A stretch of 64,000 bases of DNA from Ilex aquifolium (GCA_951799425.1 OX637392.1:56101593-56165592), one strand, 5' to 3'; shown: positions 1-10,678, counted from the stretch's first letter. Numbers and translations are program-made. Notes: generated by a model not told the origin, from the sequence alone.

Positions 1-204
1 TGATTTTTTTGGGTTATTACAACTACATTATGATGATGGATAAAATATCAAATATACATATATTTATGGGACTTTTGCAACTGTTGTATGACTTTGGATA
101 AATCATAAATAAAATATGTATGTATCCCCTTATATGTATTCATAAAAAAAAATTACATGTTTCAAGTAGAGTGAAAATCGCGGGACTATTTACCCAAATA
201 TTTA
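1..204. other. AT-rich intergenic DNA
   Basis: AT-rich sequence with no recognisable gene, repeat boundary or RNA gene. Confidence 0.5.
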
Positions 205-539
205 ATTAGAAGTGTTAATCGTGTCGAGTCATGTCATTTTTGTGTCGTGTCACTTTGATCGTGTTATTTTCGTGTCATGTCACTTTTGATACATGTCGGG
301 TTCATGTCAATATTCATGTTAATAAAAAATTATTTAATCTGACAACAACTTATATAATATTATTTAAAAAATTAAAAAAAAAATTATTTTTTGTCTACAA
401 TACTCGTAAAATATTTATTTTCCATTTATAGTAGCCGCTAATCATGTTATTTGTATCAAACCTTAATTTGACCTATTTATTACCCGTGTCAACTAATCGT
501 ATTATTTTTGAGTTTTGTGTTGAGTTGGATTCATGTTAA
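205..539. repeat. Dispersed GTGTC/GTGTTA-rich repeat, left part
   Basis: The stretch is rich in short motifs such as CGTGTC, CATGTC and CGTGTTA. The same kind of sequence, including a shared tract reading ACCTATTTATTA, recurs near 48585-48965. It resumes beyond the hAT-like element at 1359-1390, so this older repeat was apparently split by that insertion. The superfamily is not identified. The short open frame at 231-431 is low complexity and not a gene. Confidence 0.45.
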
Positions 540-1358
540 TAGGGGGTGCAACTCGAGCGGGTTGGGCGGGTTGAGAGTTCAATTATAACCCAACATTAGG
601 TATATAATCTTCAACCCTAACTCTACCTCAACCCGAGTACTGTCCAAGTTTAATTCGGGCGAGCTCGAGTTGAATTCAAGTTACTTAATTCGGACTGATT
701 TTGGGTTAAAAATCGAGTTGTGCTTGAGTTACTTAATTCGAGTTGATTTTTTGAAGTGTAGATTTGATTTTTTCAAGTGTAGATCTAATTTTTTCAAGTG
801 ATTTGAGATGAAGGACGAGACACAAATGAAAAGAGAGGGAGTGAGAGAGGGAGAAGTGACGAGTGAGAGAGGGAGAGGGAGGCTGAGAGTTTAAGACGAC
901 TCAAACGAGTGACGATTGAGTGAGTGAGGCTAAGAGAGGGAGGAGTGACGAGGGAGAGAGAGATCTGAGAATGATGGAGGCGCATGGGTGAAGACTTGAA
1001 GTGAAATGAAAATTTGGACTCTAAAGAGTGAAGATAAATACTAATCCTAGTTAAATATATTTAAGTGAAAGTCTGAACTCTAAAGAGTGAAGATAAATAT
1101 TAACCCTAGTTAAATATATTTATATATTTATGTATATTCAGGTTCAACCCGATTTAATAATCGAGTTCAACCCGATTTTAATATTCGGGTTGAACCCAAC
1201 AACCTGATGCCTCAATCCAAGGATTACCCAAATTCAATTCGGGTTAGAATTTTTTTTCCCATGCCCAACTCAAATATTAAAAATTCTAACACAAGCCCTA
1301 TATTTTTCGAATTGGGCTCGGGTTGAATTCGAGTTGACCCACCCAAGTTGCACCCCTA
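540..1358. mobile_element. Non-autonomous hAT-like TIR element, 819 bp
   Basis: The ends are imperfect inverted repeats: the left begins TAGGGGGTGCAACTCGAG and the right ends CAAGTTGCACCCCTA. They are flanked by an 8-bp duplication with one mismatch (CATGTTAA at 532-539, CGTGTTAA at 1359-1366), the length typical of hAT elements. The interior is made of degenerate CGGGTT/AACCCGA and GAGAGGGAG motifs and has no transposase. A shorter relative with the same TIR lies at 23647-24127. Superfamily assignment rests on TSD length. Confidence 0.65.
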
Positions 1359-1390
1359 CGTGTTAACGAATAAAATTGATACCCCTATAT

Positions 1391-1738
1391 TTAATGTAAC
1401 AGTGACTATCATGACATGTTATTTAATAATTATCTAAATGAAGTTTTACTTATTTATTTGTAAGTTTATTATTGAGTAGTGACACCACGTATCAATAATG
1501 CCGTGGTGTGAACGTTACGCCCAATATTTTCTCAAAAAAGGCGGGTGACTGAAATGACATGGGGACTTGCTTGTCATTTTATAAAATCACAGGGACAGAT
1601 GCGTGATTAGAATCACCGATGCTTAAAAAGGCCAAAACCGCTGCCCACAGAGAGAACGAGAAAGAAAGGAGAGAGAAAAAGAGGGGGAAACGATAGAGAG
1701 ATTTTCCAGGAAAAACCAAACCTATACATACATATTTC
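1391..1738. other. Upstream region of the bromodomain gene
   Basis: AT-rich intergenic DNA passing into a purine-rich tract with GAGAGA runs (about 1651-1705) just before the putative TATA box. This is the likely promoter-proximal region of the gene starting at 2352. No specific operator is recognised. Confidence 0.4.
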
Positions 1739-1746
1739 TATAAATA
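1739..1746 (+). promoter_or_regulatory. Putative TATA box of the bromodomain gene
   Basis: TATAAATA is the best TATA-like match upstream of the start codon at 2352. It is followed about 30 bp later by a pyrimidine-rich leader. This would give a 5' leader of roughly 580 nt, which may contain an intron. Position and motif only. Confidence 0.4.
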
Positions 1747-2056
1747 TCTCACCCTTCAACGTCCACGCTTCTCGCTGTAGATACCCATATCGATCCAGTT
1801 ATTAATTATACCATTTTCATTCAAACTGAAAAAGCAAATAGAATCCATCAACCCCTTTTTCTCACGCATGCTCATAAACCCCCAAAATACCCAGAAAACT
1901 ATCAACAAAGAAAACAAACACCCAAAACCACCCTCAAAACCGCCTTGTTAACACCCTCTTCAATCCCAAACCACCCTTAAAACAGCCTACCCCAATCCCC
2001 AGCACAGCCAAAACGTCCTTTATAGATTTTTTTTTTTTTTTGTCTAGGCTTCTGTT

Positions 2057-2250
2057 TTTTCTGGGGAATTTTCTCGGCAACCAATCAAAGGTGGTGTTTC
2101 ATCCTTTTCTGTGAAAGGTAAAGGATGTTTGCTAACCTGAGCCGGTTGTGTTTTCTTCTGGGTAATTATCTCTGCTGCCAAACATAGGTGGTGTCTCATC
2201 CTTTTCTGTTAAGGGAGGGTGGTTGCTAACGTGAGCCGGGGTGTGTATGC
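2057..2250 (+). repeat. Tandem duplication (about 96 bp) in the 5' leader
   Basis: Two diverged copies lie head to tail, starting near 2059 and 2155. Both run from TTCTGGG through GGTGGTGT and CATCCTTTTCTGT to GCTAAC and TGAGCCGG. They lie between the putative TATA box and the start codon, so they are probably transcribed as leader sequence. Confidence 0.7.
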
Positions 2251-2351
2251 AGAAAAAGTTTGAAATTCGAAAGCCTTATTAGAGGAGGAAGAGGTGGTGT
2301 GTGTAGGGTGTTTGTCATTTACAATCGTGGGTTTACACGTGGAGGCTGAAG

Positions 2352-4369
2352 ATGGGAGAAGAGTCCATGGTGGTGGGGCCCAATAGCACGATGTGGGGCA
2401 CGTGGGAGGAGTTAATCCTAGGTGGCGCTGTTTTAAGGCACGGTACCCAAGACTGGAACGTCGTCGCTTTAGAGCTTCAAGCCCGGACCATATACATTTT
2501 CACCCCCGAGGTCTAATAATTAATAATTATTCTATTATTTGTTTGCTCTTGTGTTTTAATCTTTTATTTAATTATAAAATATTATTTTTTAAATAAGGTT
2601 GTTTGCCTTGGTTGGAAGGTTATTGACCATACCCTTAGGAATGTTATTAGTCATGTTTCCTTTAGTCTATTATTATATAATGACATTTTTTTGTGGGGCA
2701 TAGCTAGATTTTGTGGGGTCATCATTATTATGGAACGAAAAATAAGGACCAAGCGTCCCACTTTTATGCATTTAAAATTCAAAACTTTTTTCGCCATAGT
2801 AATGTCACATCATTTGATTTATGCTTTTGTACATCTCGATTTTGATATTATACACGCAAAATAAGTACTCTCGTGTTCAAACTACATGTTCATGGTTGTT
2901 CATATAACTTGGTGGTTACATAATAGTATATGTTAAGTAACAATCAAATTAGATGAGCTACACATGAATATATTCTAGTTCTAGTGGATGCACTTTGGTC
3001 ACATCAATGTACTTTTGATTTTGGGGGTCACAAAGAGCTTTAATTATGCGAGGAATGTATGGCATAAAGTTAGATTACCCACTAAATGTGGGTATGGTAA
3101 TCTTTTTCTTGCATTCCTTTGGGTTTGGTTACCAAACAGCATGCTGCATGATGTCAAACTTGTGACCATAGTTTTTAGTTTGGGCATTATAGTGATTTAA
3201 TAGTTGTGGAGGCTGATTCAGGGTCTAAAGTAGTATAAGAGGGAACCAGACCATAAATTTCTGTAGGTGCTAACTTGGGAAATTGACTTATGCCAAAAAA
3301 AAAATTGGAAACAGACACAATTTTGTATGCATCCTTAGGGTCCTATTATAAGATAGAGTCTGGTGGTACAAAATATTGACTATTGTTAGCATATTGATGT
3401 GCCTCCACCCTCCAAATTTGGTTATGTGGCACACGACTCGTGTGTGTGCGCGCGCGCACACACACACACACACAGGGCGAGAGAGAGAGAGAGAGAGATG
3501 ATTGAACATGAAGGTGGTAGATAAGTGGCAACAAGAAAGCTGTTTGATAACTAATTATCTTAACAACCCTCGTTTACTTTACTGGTTTAGCCTTCATATG
3601 GAAGGTTATTTTGTGGTCACAAACAAAAGACCAGTTTGGCTTGAGATATTAACCACAAATAGTAATTGTTCATGGTTTTGTGCATTATGGACAAGTTGGC
3701 TCATAATCCGTGTATGCCCCCTGTTCTTCTGGACTATTTAATCAGACTGTTGAAGGCCTATTATTATTTAATCTTTGATGTGTTAAATTTTTTCAAAAAT
3801 GACTATCTGATAGTAATAAATTCGAGTTTCAACACCTAAAGAGATTATTGGAAAAACATTTATTGTTTCCCCCATTACAAAAAAGATTATTCATTATATT
3901 CAAACTATTGCATATATCTTGAATAATTTTGATACAAATGCAAAGAATTTGGCCCAATACTGTGCTGCCGGTCATAAATCTTTGGCAAATCATTATATGC
4001 TAGCTTGTCATATTGCAGTATCAATGTTAGATAGACTTCCCTATAATAAATTCAATTTCATGCAGTGATTATGGTGATATGTGACTTGTGGAGATAGTTT
4101 GTATCCTACATTGAAAAACTAGGGTCATCGAGTTTGTTTTATATGGTTGAGGGGGGCTCTCCACCCACAGCAATTTTCTTTGGGTTGGATGTTTTTGACA
4201 TAGTATCTAAGTTGGACCTTGGGTGATCGGCGGGCTAAGTCTTTCATCGTTTTGAATTTCCCTATAGGTTTGTCTGTTAGTTGCAGTTCAGTTTGTTAGC
4301 CCACAAACAAGCTAAGTCGCATAGGCGGGAGGGTGTGAAGAGAGCTTATATCCCAATCGAAACATTATA

Positions 4370-4400
<31 letters not shown>

Positions 4401-6704
4401 CCCCAGTTTGATTTATATAGTTTAGGGGTGTCTTTACCTATTTTCTATTTGGGCATAAGTTGGATGCCTCTACCATGACTAAATCTTATTTCATTGTTTC
4501 TTGCCTATGATTGAATACAAGTTTATTTTTCTGGCCTTGTCAAATTGACCAGAATCCATTTTTAATTGCAGGCCTGCAAAGCGAAGTATGAGCACTTGCA
4601 AAAGCATTATTCTGGATGCTCGTGAGTAGATTTCTCTCTTGAACTCGTTTGGTTTTGTATTTTAGCTACTTGATATAGATGGGGGGACATGTAGTGGGCA
4701 TTGTTGATACGAGGTTGTTATCTAATGACAGTTCATCACCTAGTGGCATGTCTACACCACTTCTTCCAAAATCTAGGCTCAAGTAAACCTGAGTCAGTAT
4801 ATTGTTCTGGCATGAAGAATACAGATGATAATAAGTAAATATTGGGACTCCCCCTTTAGAAATCAACCTTACAACCTAATGATTTACTTATATGATAACC
4901 TTTACTCTTTAGTGTTTGGTTTGAAGAGCTACGAAAGCGACGAGTGGCAGAGTTGAAGCGGGAATTGGAGAAATCTGAAGACTCCATTGGGTTAGTAAAT
5001 TCTTTACCTGGCTTTCAAGGTGCTGCTGGTTTCCTCTTGACCTTTTCTCTTTTTCATTTTTCCTTTTTGAGTGGGCTAATCATCTGAAGTCAAAAAGAAT
5101 TGAATTTTTGGAAAAAGGATGGACCTAGCCACAAAAGATAGTGTTGTAATTTTGTATTAGAAGCCTCAGAGCTACACTACGTTGGAAGAGCATGCCCTAG
5201 TAATATTTTGGTAGCAGCATCTCACAAAATAAGGAATCATAGTGTTGGTGAATGAATTGGTGTTATCTTGAGTAGAATCACTGCATTAAGTTACCAGTTG
5301 ATAATGAATACATCTGATTTATGTGTACCTATTTGTGCTCCTTGCTCTTCTTTACTACATGATCCATAGAATTTTTTTTCCTTTAGCATTACATATAATC
5401 CCTGTAGTCCTAACAATTGCACTAATTCATGTATTACAAAGTACTCAAAAGTTCAAAGCTTTATGTTTCAGGTCTCTTAAATCAAAGCTTGAAAGTCTTA
5501 AGACCGAGAGAGAGCATTATGATCAGGTTGAATATGGATCCAGTCAAACAGAATCACCTGTACCTATATTAAAATCAGAGGGCATTGAATTTTGGGTTAA
5601 GGAGACATCCAAAGATGGACTATCTGCTGGCAGCTTCACACAAGATGCCCAGACGAACTGGTCACTTGAATGTCAGATTCCACCAGTGGAATCAATTGCA
5701 GAGATGGAGAGAAAGCCTGAGTTTTCGGGATCTTGTGAGCATGAGAATGTTTTATGCATAAAGAAGCCGGGGGAGGCTAATAATGAACAAGAAGGGCCTG
5801 TCCGGAAGAGGAGAGGTAAACGAAAAAGGAAGGACTGTAAGAGGGCTGCCAAAGAAGGGAGCATTGGAGAGAGTGACAATGTGGGTTCAACCAATGTTGC
5901 TACCACTTCCCATTGCAAGGAAAATTCAATTAGTGACTCTGGTCGAACTATCAGATCTTCTGGTCTAGACAGTGACAACAAAGATTCATTTGGGGTAAGA
6001 AGTGACGATTTATTGGGGATTTTCTACTCTGTAGCAGTGAATGACAATGCCTTGGTATTTCGACATAAGCTCGATAGCCAGGTAATGTCGACATTAGTTG
6101 CTCCTCGCTATAATCTTGCAAAAATCTTGTAGTTTTGTTTGTGGATTTAACTCATAATGATGATCCATAACAGAAGAGAGCAAGATACAGGAAGATCATC
6201 AAGCAGCACATGGATTTTGACACAATAAGATCAAGAATTGCAAGTGGCTCCATCAAATCAGCTGGAGAACTCTTCCGAGACTTGCTCTTGCTTGCCAACA
6301 ATGCCCTGGTCTTCTACTCCAAAAGAACACGTGAATACAAAACTGCACTGGCCCTCAGAGATATTTTCATGAAAGCTAATCGTAAACGCTGCAAGGACAC
6401 TGGCAACAAGGCTTCCTCTTCCATCCTACATATGTCACCATTGTGTAATCCTCCTGGGAAACCTCGGAGTTTTCGCCCTCACCCTTGTAAACAGAAATTG
6501 TCAGCAAAGTTTCCAAATGCTGAGAATGTCACAACTGAAGCTCCACAAGGATATCAAAAACCAGTTAATGATGATTCCAATCTCTTACTGCAGTCCTTGG
6601 TGATGGTAAAGAAAGGCTCGGGTCGGCCCGTGAAGATTGGACATGGAATAGCTAATCGACATAAAAATCCAATGAAGGAAAGAAAAAGAGTTCGACAAAG
6701 GTGA
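2352..6704 (+). CDS. SANT/Myb-like and bromodomain protein, 475 aa, 5 exons
   Basis: Exons are 2352-2510, 4572-4621, 4913-4990, 5472-6081 and 6174-6704; all junctions are GT/AG and the summed frame is open (1428 nt). Residues about 15-45 form a SANT/Myb-like segment (WGTWEELILGGAVLRHG, then DWNVVA). Exons 3-4 give a charged coiled coil (WFEELRKRRVAELKRELEK). A basic Lys/Arg patch (KRRGKRKRKDCKR) could be a nuclear localisation signal. Residues about 272-385 are a bromodomain with the MDFDTIRSRI helix and the LFRDLLLLANNALVFYS helix. The tail is basic. The architecture matches the plant family of DNA-binding bromodomain proteins (Arabidopsis At2g44430/At3g60110 type). The inferred role is reading acetylated histones in the nucleus. 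The usual acetyl-lysine-binding Asn after the Tyr of this helix appears to be Ser (FYS). The start is the first ATG in frame with the SANT domain. Confidence 0.88.
3440..3500. repeat. Compound microsatellite (TG)n(CG)n(CA)n(GA)n
   Basis: Consecutive TG, CG, CA and GA dinucleotide runs. The TG-CG-CA part is self-complementary and alternating purine-pyrimidine. Confidence 0.9.
4078..4470 (+). mobile_element. TRIM-like miniature LTR element with a poly-C expansion
   Basis: This resembles the element at 44428-44805. The shared order is a short terminal repeat, GGGTTGGATG, a degenerate primer-binding site (ATAGTATCTAAG near 4200), GCGGGCTAAGTCT, TTAGCCCACA, then GGGAGGGTGTGAAGAGAGC and the second terminal repeat (CCCAATCGAAAC, TTTGATTTATATA). 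A C tract at about 4371-4404 interrupts the second repeat. It is diverged, in intron 1 of the bromodomain gene. Boundaries are approximate. Confidence 0.5.
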
Positions 6705-7661
6705 ATTGCGTCTATTAATTTCCTTCCATTTAGGTTCCACATTTAGTATTGTGTCCTTCATATGATCTTTAGTGTGTACAAAGTCTCTTTTCTGGGTGGT
6801 ACCAGCTGCATAATCTCATTGTGATGGTCAAATGAGCTGGGCTGTGGTTTTTAATATTCAAACAGAAATCAGGAAAAAGCTCACAACTATGCAGATATTT
6901 GGAGCTGTTCATTGTTGAGATTGTACTCTTTTTTCTTGTAGATTTGTTAATTTTAGACACGACATTGGAAGCTAATATGAAATTGAGACGGAAGTAGTGA
7001 GTTTGGATTTTCCCGTTGTGGGTTTGAGAGGTAAATAGATCAAATAGTTGAGTAGAGACTAATCTAGCTAAACACGAATGTCTATGCACGATTATAGATA
7101 GGTTTGGTTTGAGTTGAGTAAATTCTAGCTCTACATGATTTCAACACGAGCACGATACAAATTTAACATAACACGACCAATTGTATTGAAACAAAAAATT
7201 AAAATTAAGTTGCAATGTATGACAAATTTGAGTCCGACAAACAAATCGAGATTTTTTAATTTTTTTGGGAGAACAAGGAGTGATAAACTTGTATGTAATT
7301 ACTAATTATGAATCGAGAAATTTGGAGAAATAGAAATATTGAACTTAGAGGTGGCAAATGGGTAGGTCAGGTTGGTTATGAGTTAGTTCAAGATGGGTTG
7401 AGTGTAAAATAAATTCGATCTGTTTTCAACCCGCAATATTAATGTTTTTTTGAAACAAACACTATTAATATTAATATTTTGAAATTAAGTCTAAAAATGA
7501 TCGTGTAAAAAAGAACAAAGAGTTGCTTTATGTCTGTCTCCATTCGTTTCTTTACCGAATAAACTGATTAACTGGTTTTGTCGCGTGAAGTGGGCCTGGC
7601 CTTTTCTTCTCAGCCCAAGATGTATAGGGATATGAAATGGCAATCCTACTAACACTTTGGT
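6705..7661. other. 3' flank of the bromodomain gene and gene-free DNA
   Basis: The first 100-200 bp probably include the 3' UTR. Further on are CACGA-rich pieces (about 7130-7180) and a GAGGTGGCAAATGGGT motif at 7351, which looks like a truncated end of a plant DNA transposon. No gene is seen. Confidence 0.4.
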
Positions 7662-7669
7662 GGGTTTAG

Positions 7670-8390
7670 TAGAGGTGTTCATGGGCCGAATTGCTCACGG
7701 GTTCTGTTATCCAGCCCGAAAAAATAGACCCGAAATTCAATAGGCCTGATAGTTGGTTTGCTCTAGTCTGAGCTCAATATCCTTCAAGAGAGGGCTTAGG
7801 TCTACCCCCAAACCCATTACCCGGCCCAATAGCCTACCCTAAAAAAGCCGGTTAAAACCTAGCTCAAGAACTCACCCGCCCAGCCCAGCCTAGCCCAGTC
7901 AATACATGGAAACAAGTCTCTCAATGTCAGAATTCGAAGTTTTAGAAATTTAGATATTATAAATAATGTATTTTTTTTTTTCATAAATTAAACATGGACG
8001 CTTTAAATGGTAGAGTTGTGCAAATGATAGATAGGTGAATATGTGCTAACATAGTTGGGATGTGCTTATTCTATTATGATGCAGTTCCTCCCTGATTTAT
8101 AAATAAAATTATTAATTATTTACTTTTTCTTCATTTTGGCTCTACTTTTAATTTAAAAATATTAAGTTACAAATATATTTATTATTTCTAAATGAAGTTG
8201 TATATAAAAAGTCTGTCCAATAGGCCCGCCCAATGAGTGGTGGGTTGGGCTGCAGGTAGCCTACCTCTACTCGAAATCTGGTCCGGCCCGTCCGATAACT
8301 CATCTGGGTAAGAGCTTGGGTCTATCCTAATCAGGCACAGTCCAAAAAAAAATTTGCCGCCTGAGCCCGGCCCGGCCTATGGACCCTCCT
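7670..8390. mobile_element. Non-autonomous hAT-like element, 721 bp
   Basis: The left end starts TAGAGGTGTTCATGGGCCG and the right end reads CGGCCTATGGACCCTCCT, an imperfect TIR. It is flanked by an 8-bp duplication with one mismatch (GGGTTTAG 7662-7669, AGGTTTAG 8391-8398). The interior has GGCCCG/CCCGAAA repeats and AT-rich sequence, with no transposase. Confidence 0.65.
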
Positions 8391-8414
8391 AGGTTTAGGG
8401 TTACCTATTTTTAT

Positions 8415-8645
8415 TTATTTATTGTATTACGGTCAGGGGATGTTCGGACAAGTTTACACGCATCTTGATTAAATTTCTCTGTGATTTGATCAAATGCAAG
8501 TCTTCTACGTGGAGATTAAGAGATTTATTAGGGATAAATCTCTTGTAGTTTGACCCCAAAAAAATTGTCAAATTTTAAACTCAAGATATCTGAGTTTACA
8601 ATTCATCTTGGCTATTACTAGAATACCCTGGGGGTTATCTATGTT
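8415..8645 (-). mobile_element. tRNA-derived SINE, family A, minus orientation
   Basis: Read on the minus strand it matches the family-A copies at 25631 and 11806: a TGTAAACTCAGATATCTTGAG box-B-like region, GACAATTTTTTTGGGGTCA, a GAGATTTATCCCTAATAAAT block, CTTAATCTCCACGTAGAAGA and a TGCGTGTAAACTTGTCCG 3' part. No poly(A) tail is evident at its 3' end, so it is probably old or truncated. Confidence 0.6.
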
Positions 8646-9215
8646 TTATTAAGCTAGTATTGTGTTATGCTTCTGGAGAATGCCAGCCTTGGTCTCGTGC
8701 AGAATAGATTCGAGTCAGATTTATCACTGTGGACGTGATTATTGTCTACACTAACTTGCACCTAGGGAGGCATACAGTTTACCTAATTATCTGTCACATT
8801 TCTGAAATTAATACTTACCTCTCTCATATCCGGCATAGATGAAAAAGTTTGTGTACATTTTATCATCAAGAATGAGCTGAGTTAGTTATCTTCGATTTGT
8901 TTTAAATCATCACGTACGTGTCACATTTCTCGGGTTTTAAGATTTTTGAATTTTAATAAATCTTAACTTCGTATTCGAATGTAACCACACCACTCCCACC
9001 TACTCAATCTCGCATGGAAGGCACGTGTGCAACAGGACCCAGGTTTTCTGCTAGAAAGAACCCTGTCCTAATGCACTTCTTTTTCTATCGTATGTATTAC
9101 TATTATATCATCTAGGAGACTGCAACATTATTTGGCTCCACATGCTGACTTTTAACGTAACACCTCTCTAACCACCCCAACCTTCACCGAGTCTACCCAA
9201 AGAAAAATAATGTAT
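8646..9215. other. Gene-free intergenic DNA
   Basis: No gene, RNA gene or clear repeat boundary is seen. Confidence 0.4.
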
Positions 9216-9218
9216 GCA

Positions 9219-9267
<49 letters not shown>

Positions 9268-9399
9268 GGATGGGATGGGATGGGGTTGTTGATGTTTAGG
9301 GTCTGTTGATCTTTAGTTGGGATTATTTAATTCCAAATGAGAGAGAGAGAGAGATTGTTGATGTTTAGGGTCTGTTGATCTTTAGTTGGGAACTTGGGA
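9219..9399. repeat. Microsatellite and imperfect tandem repeat
   Basis: A TG run passes into GA repeats (9219-9264), then GGGAT repeats. These are followed by a unit running GTTGATGTTTAGGGTCTG, ATCTTTAGTTGGGATTATTT, AATTCCAAATGAGAGAGA. The unit is repeated at 9287-9352 and 9356-9407; a diverged third copy resumes after the MITE at about 9588-9660. Confidence 0.8.
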
Positions 9400-9407
9400 T
9401 TATTTAA

Positions 9408-9578
9408 AAGTAATGCTATGTATCTCAAATATGCAATCTAAATTTATATCTCAAATGAAGGGGGACCATTTGATGAGTAGATCCCATTAACTTTTTTAAA
9501 TGGGACCCACTCATCCAACGGTCCCCTTCATTTAGGATGCAAATTTGAGTTACAAATTTGAGATACATAATATTTCTC
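9408..9578. mobile_element. MITE with 9-bp TSD inserted in a tandem repeat
   Basis: A 171-bp palindromic element. The left end is AAGTAATGCTATGTATCTC and the right end is the imperfect complement (GAGATACATAATATTTCTC). It is flanked by perfect ATTATTTAA duplications at 9399-9407 and 9579-9587. The neighbouring tandem unit (9322-9334) carries the uninterrupted site GATTATTTAATTCC, which confirms the boundaries. Its core (GGGACCCACTCATCCAACGG) resembles the palindromes at 14075 and 32969. Confidence 0.85.
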
Positions 9579-9663
9579 ATTATTTAATTCCAAATGTGAG
9601 AGAGAGAGAGAGTGTGTAATGTTTAAGGTTTGTGGATATTTAGTTGAGATTATTTTATTATAA

Positions 9664-10110
9664 TTTCAAGGATAGTTCAAGTGTTAATAAGGATGAACTA
9701 TAAAATTAGACGTTCTGAATTTGAATTTTGGTAACCCTTTGAGGTCAGGCTGTGAGGAATTTATCCCTCATGAATATCCTAATCTCAATGTGGATGACTT
9801 ACTTTTAACCGGACCGTCTCAACTTTCGACTGCCACCATTCATTTCAAGGAACATGCTTAGGGTTTTCTTTCTATCATTATTATTTGTATCAAGCATGCA
9901 TTTTGCCTTTTCATTTTAATGAGTGCAATTAGATTGCATCGAGGGGTAAGGTACATACGTCCCTCTTACTTATGGGAGAATTTAATTTTAATCAATTAAA
10001 TTCCCTTGCACCGTCGAGGTTCACAAAAAAAAAAAAAAATCGGACCGAGAAGGGAACTAGTCGAAGTGTGCGCAAATTAGTCTAGACACCCCTAACTATT
10101 AAAAAAAAAA
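9664..10110 (+). mobile_element. tRNA-derived SINE, family A, interrupted copy
   Basis: The 5' part is 9664-9816: box-A-like GATAGTTCAAGTG, box-B-like CTGAATTTGAATTTTGG, then TTTATCCCTCATGAATATCC and GTGGATGACTTACTTTTAACC. The 3' part is 10041-10110: GAAGTGTGCGCAAATTAGTC and a ten-A tail. The outer flanks may be a 15-bp duplication with two mismatches (9649-9663 and 10110-10124). The gap between the halves is a separate insertion. Confidence 0.75.
9817..10040 (+). mobile_element. Poly(A)-tailed retroposed insertion inside a SINE
   Basis: A 224-bp sequence with a run of 16 A near its 3' end. It is flanked by the 7-bp repeat CGGACCG (9810-9816 and 10041-10047), which occurs once in intact SINE copies. 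It contains an imperfect palindrome around GGGAGAATTTAATT. I do not recognise its source; it could be a different short retroelement or a retroposed transcript fragment. Confidence 0.7.
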
Positions 10111-10124
10111 TTATGTTATTACAA

Positions 10125-10475
10125 ATGTTATCGATACTAACATAAAATTTTATATTTATAAATTTGTGTGTATATATCAAACTAGTTTGTAAAATAATCA
10201 CTAAAATTAAAATATCTTTTTTGTAGTGCAAAACATGGGATCTGTCAGTCCATTCCTATGTTATAAAATTTCGTAACTAATTAAGGTTAGGACCATAGCT
10301 TTGGTGACAGCTCTCCATGACACAGCTCATGAAATGACTACTTTAATGTGCTTTATTTTATTTCTTTGACCAACTAAAGTAAGGCATCAAGATAAATTTA
10401 AGTGATTGGGTGGGCAATTGCCATAGCCATTTGATCACTAGGGTTTGATTGTAACATGCTTAAATTGTTCTAAAT
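10125..10475. other. AT-rich gene-free DNA
   Basis: No gene or clear repeat boundary is seen. Confidence 0.4.
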
Positions 10476-10477
10476 TC

Positions 10478-10678
10478 TTTATGGGTGGTTCACTGACTAA
10501 TCTTGACCTCACGTAACATAAAGATGTCGGTTTCAACACTTTTTATACTCTATAAAGAGCTAGTCACCCTTATTTATGAGGAAACACGTTCTAAACTCGC
10601 TTGAACTACGGTGATTAGTATCCAAGTTCGAAGGAGTAATAGGCGTAAGCCTGAACACATTGTAACAACATAAAAAAA
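10478..10678 (+). mobile_element. SINE family B, diverged copy
   Basis: It matches the copy at 53752 in order: GGGTGGTTCACTGACTAAT, GATGTCGGTTTCAACACTTT, TACTCTATAAAGAGCTAGTC, TTTATGAGGAAACACGTTCT, a GGTGATTAGTATC stretch and a short A-rich tail. No clear TSD was found. Confidence 0.5.

Larger units (their letters stand above)
2511..4571 (+). other. Intron 1 of the bromodomain gene
   Basis: A 2.06-kb intron. It holds a compound microsatellite (3441-3500) and a TRIM-like repeat (about 4078-4470). The open frames within it are not conserved-looking and are rejected as genes. Confidence 0.75.

Noticed and set aside
231..431. 66-codon open frame as a gene
   Set aside because: Low-complexity AT-rich repeat sequence with no domain or gene structure.
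3440..3500. Regulatory element at the TG/CG/CA/GA tract
   Set aside because: Explained as an intronic compound microsatellite; no evidence of function.
5323..5471. 5' part of the 269-codon open frame as coding
   Set aside because: This part is intron sequence. The protein match and phase start at the acceptor before 5472, continuing exon 3.
5673..5981. 102-codon minus-strand frame
   Set aside because: Antisense shadow of bromodomain gene exon 4.
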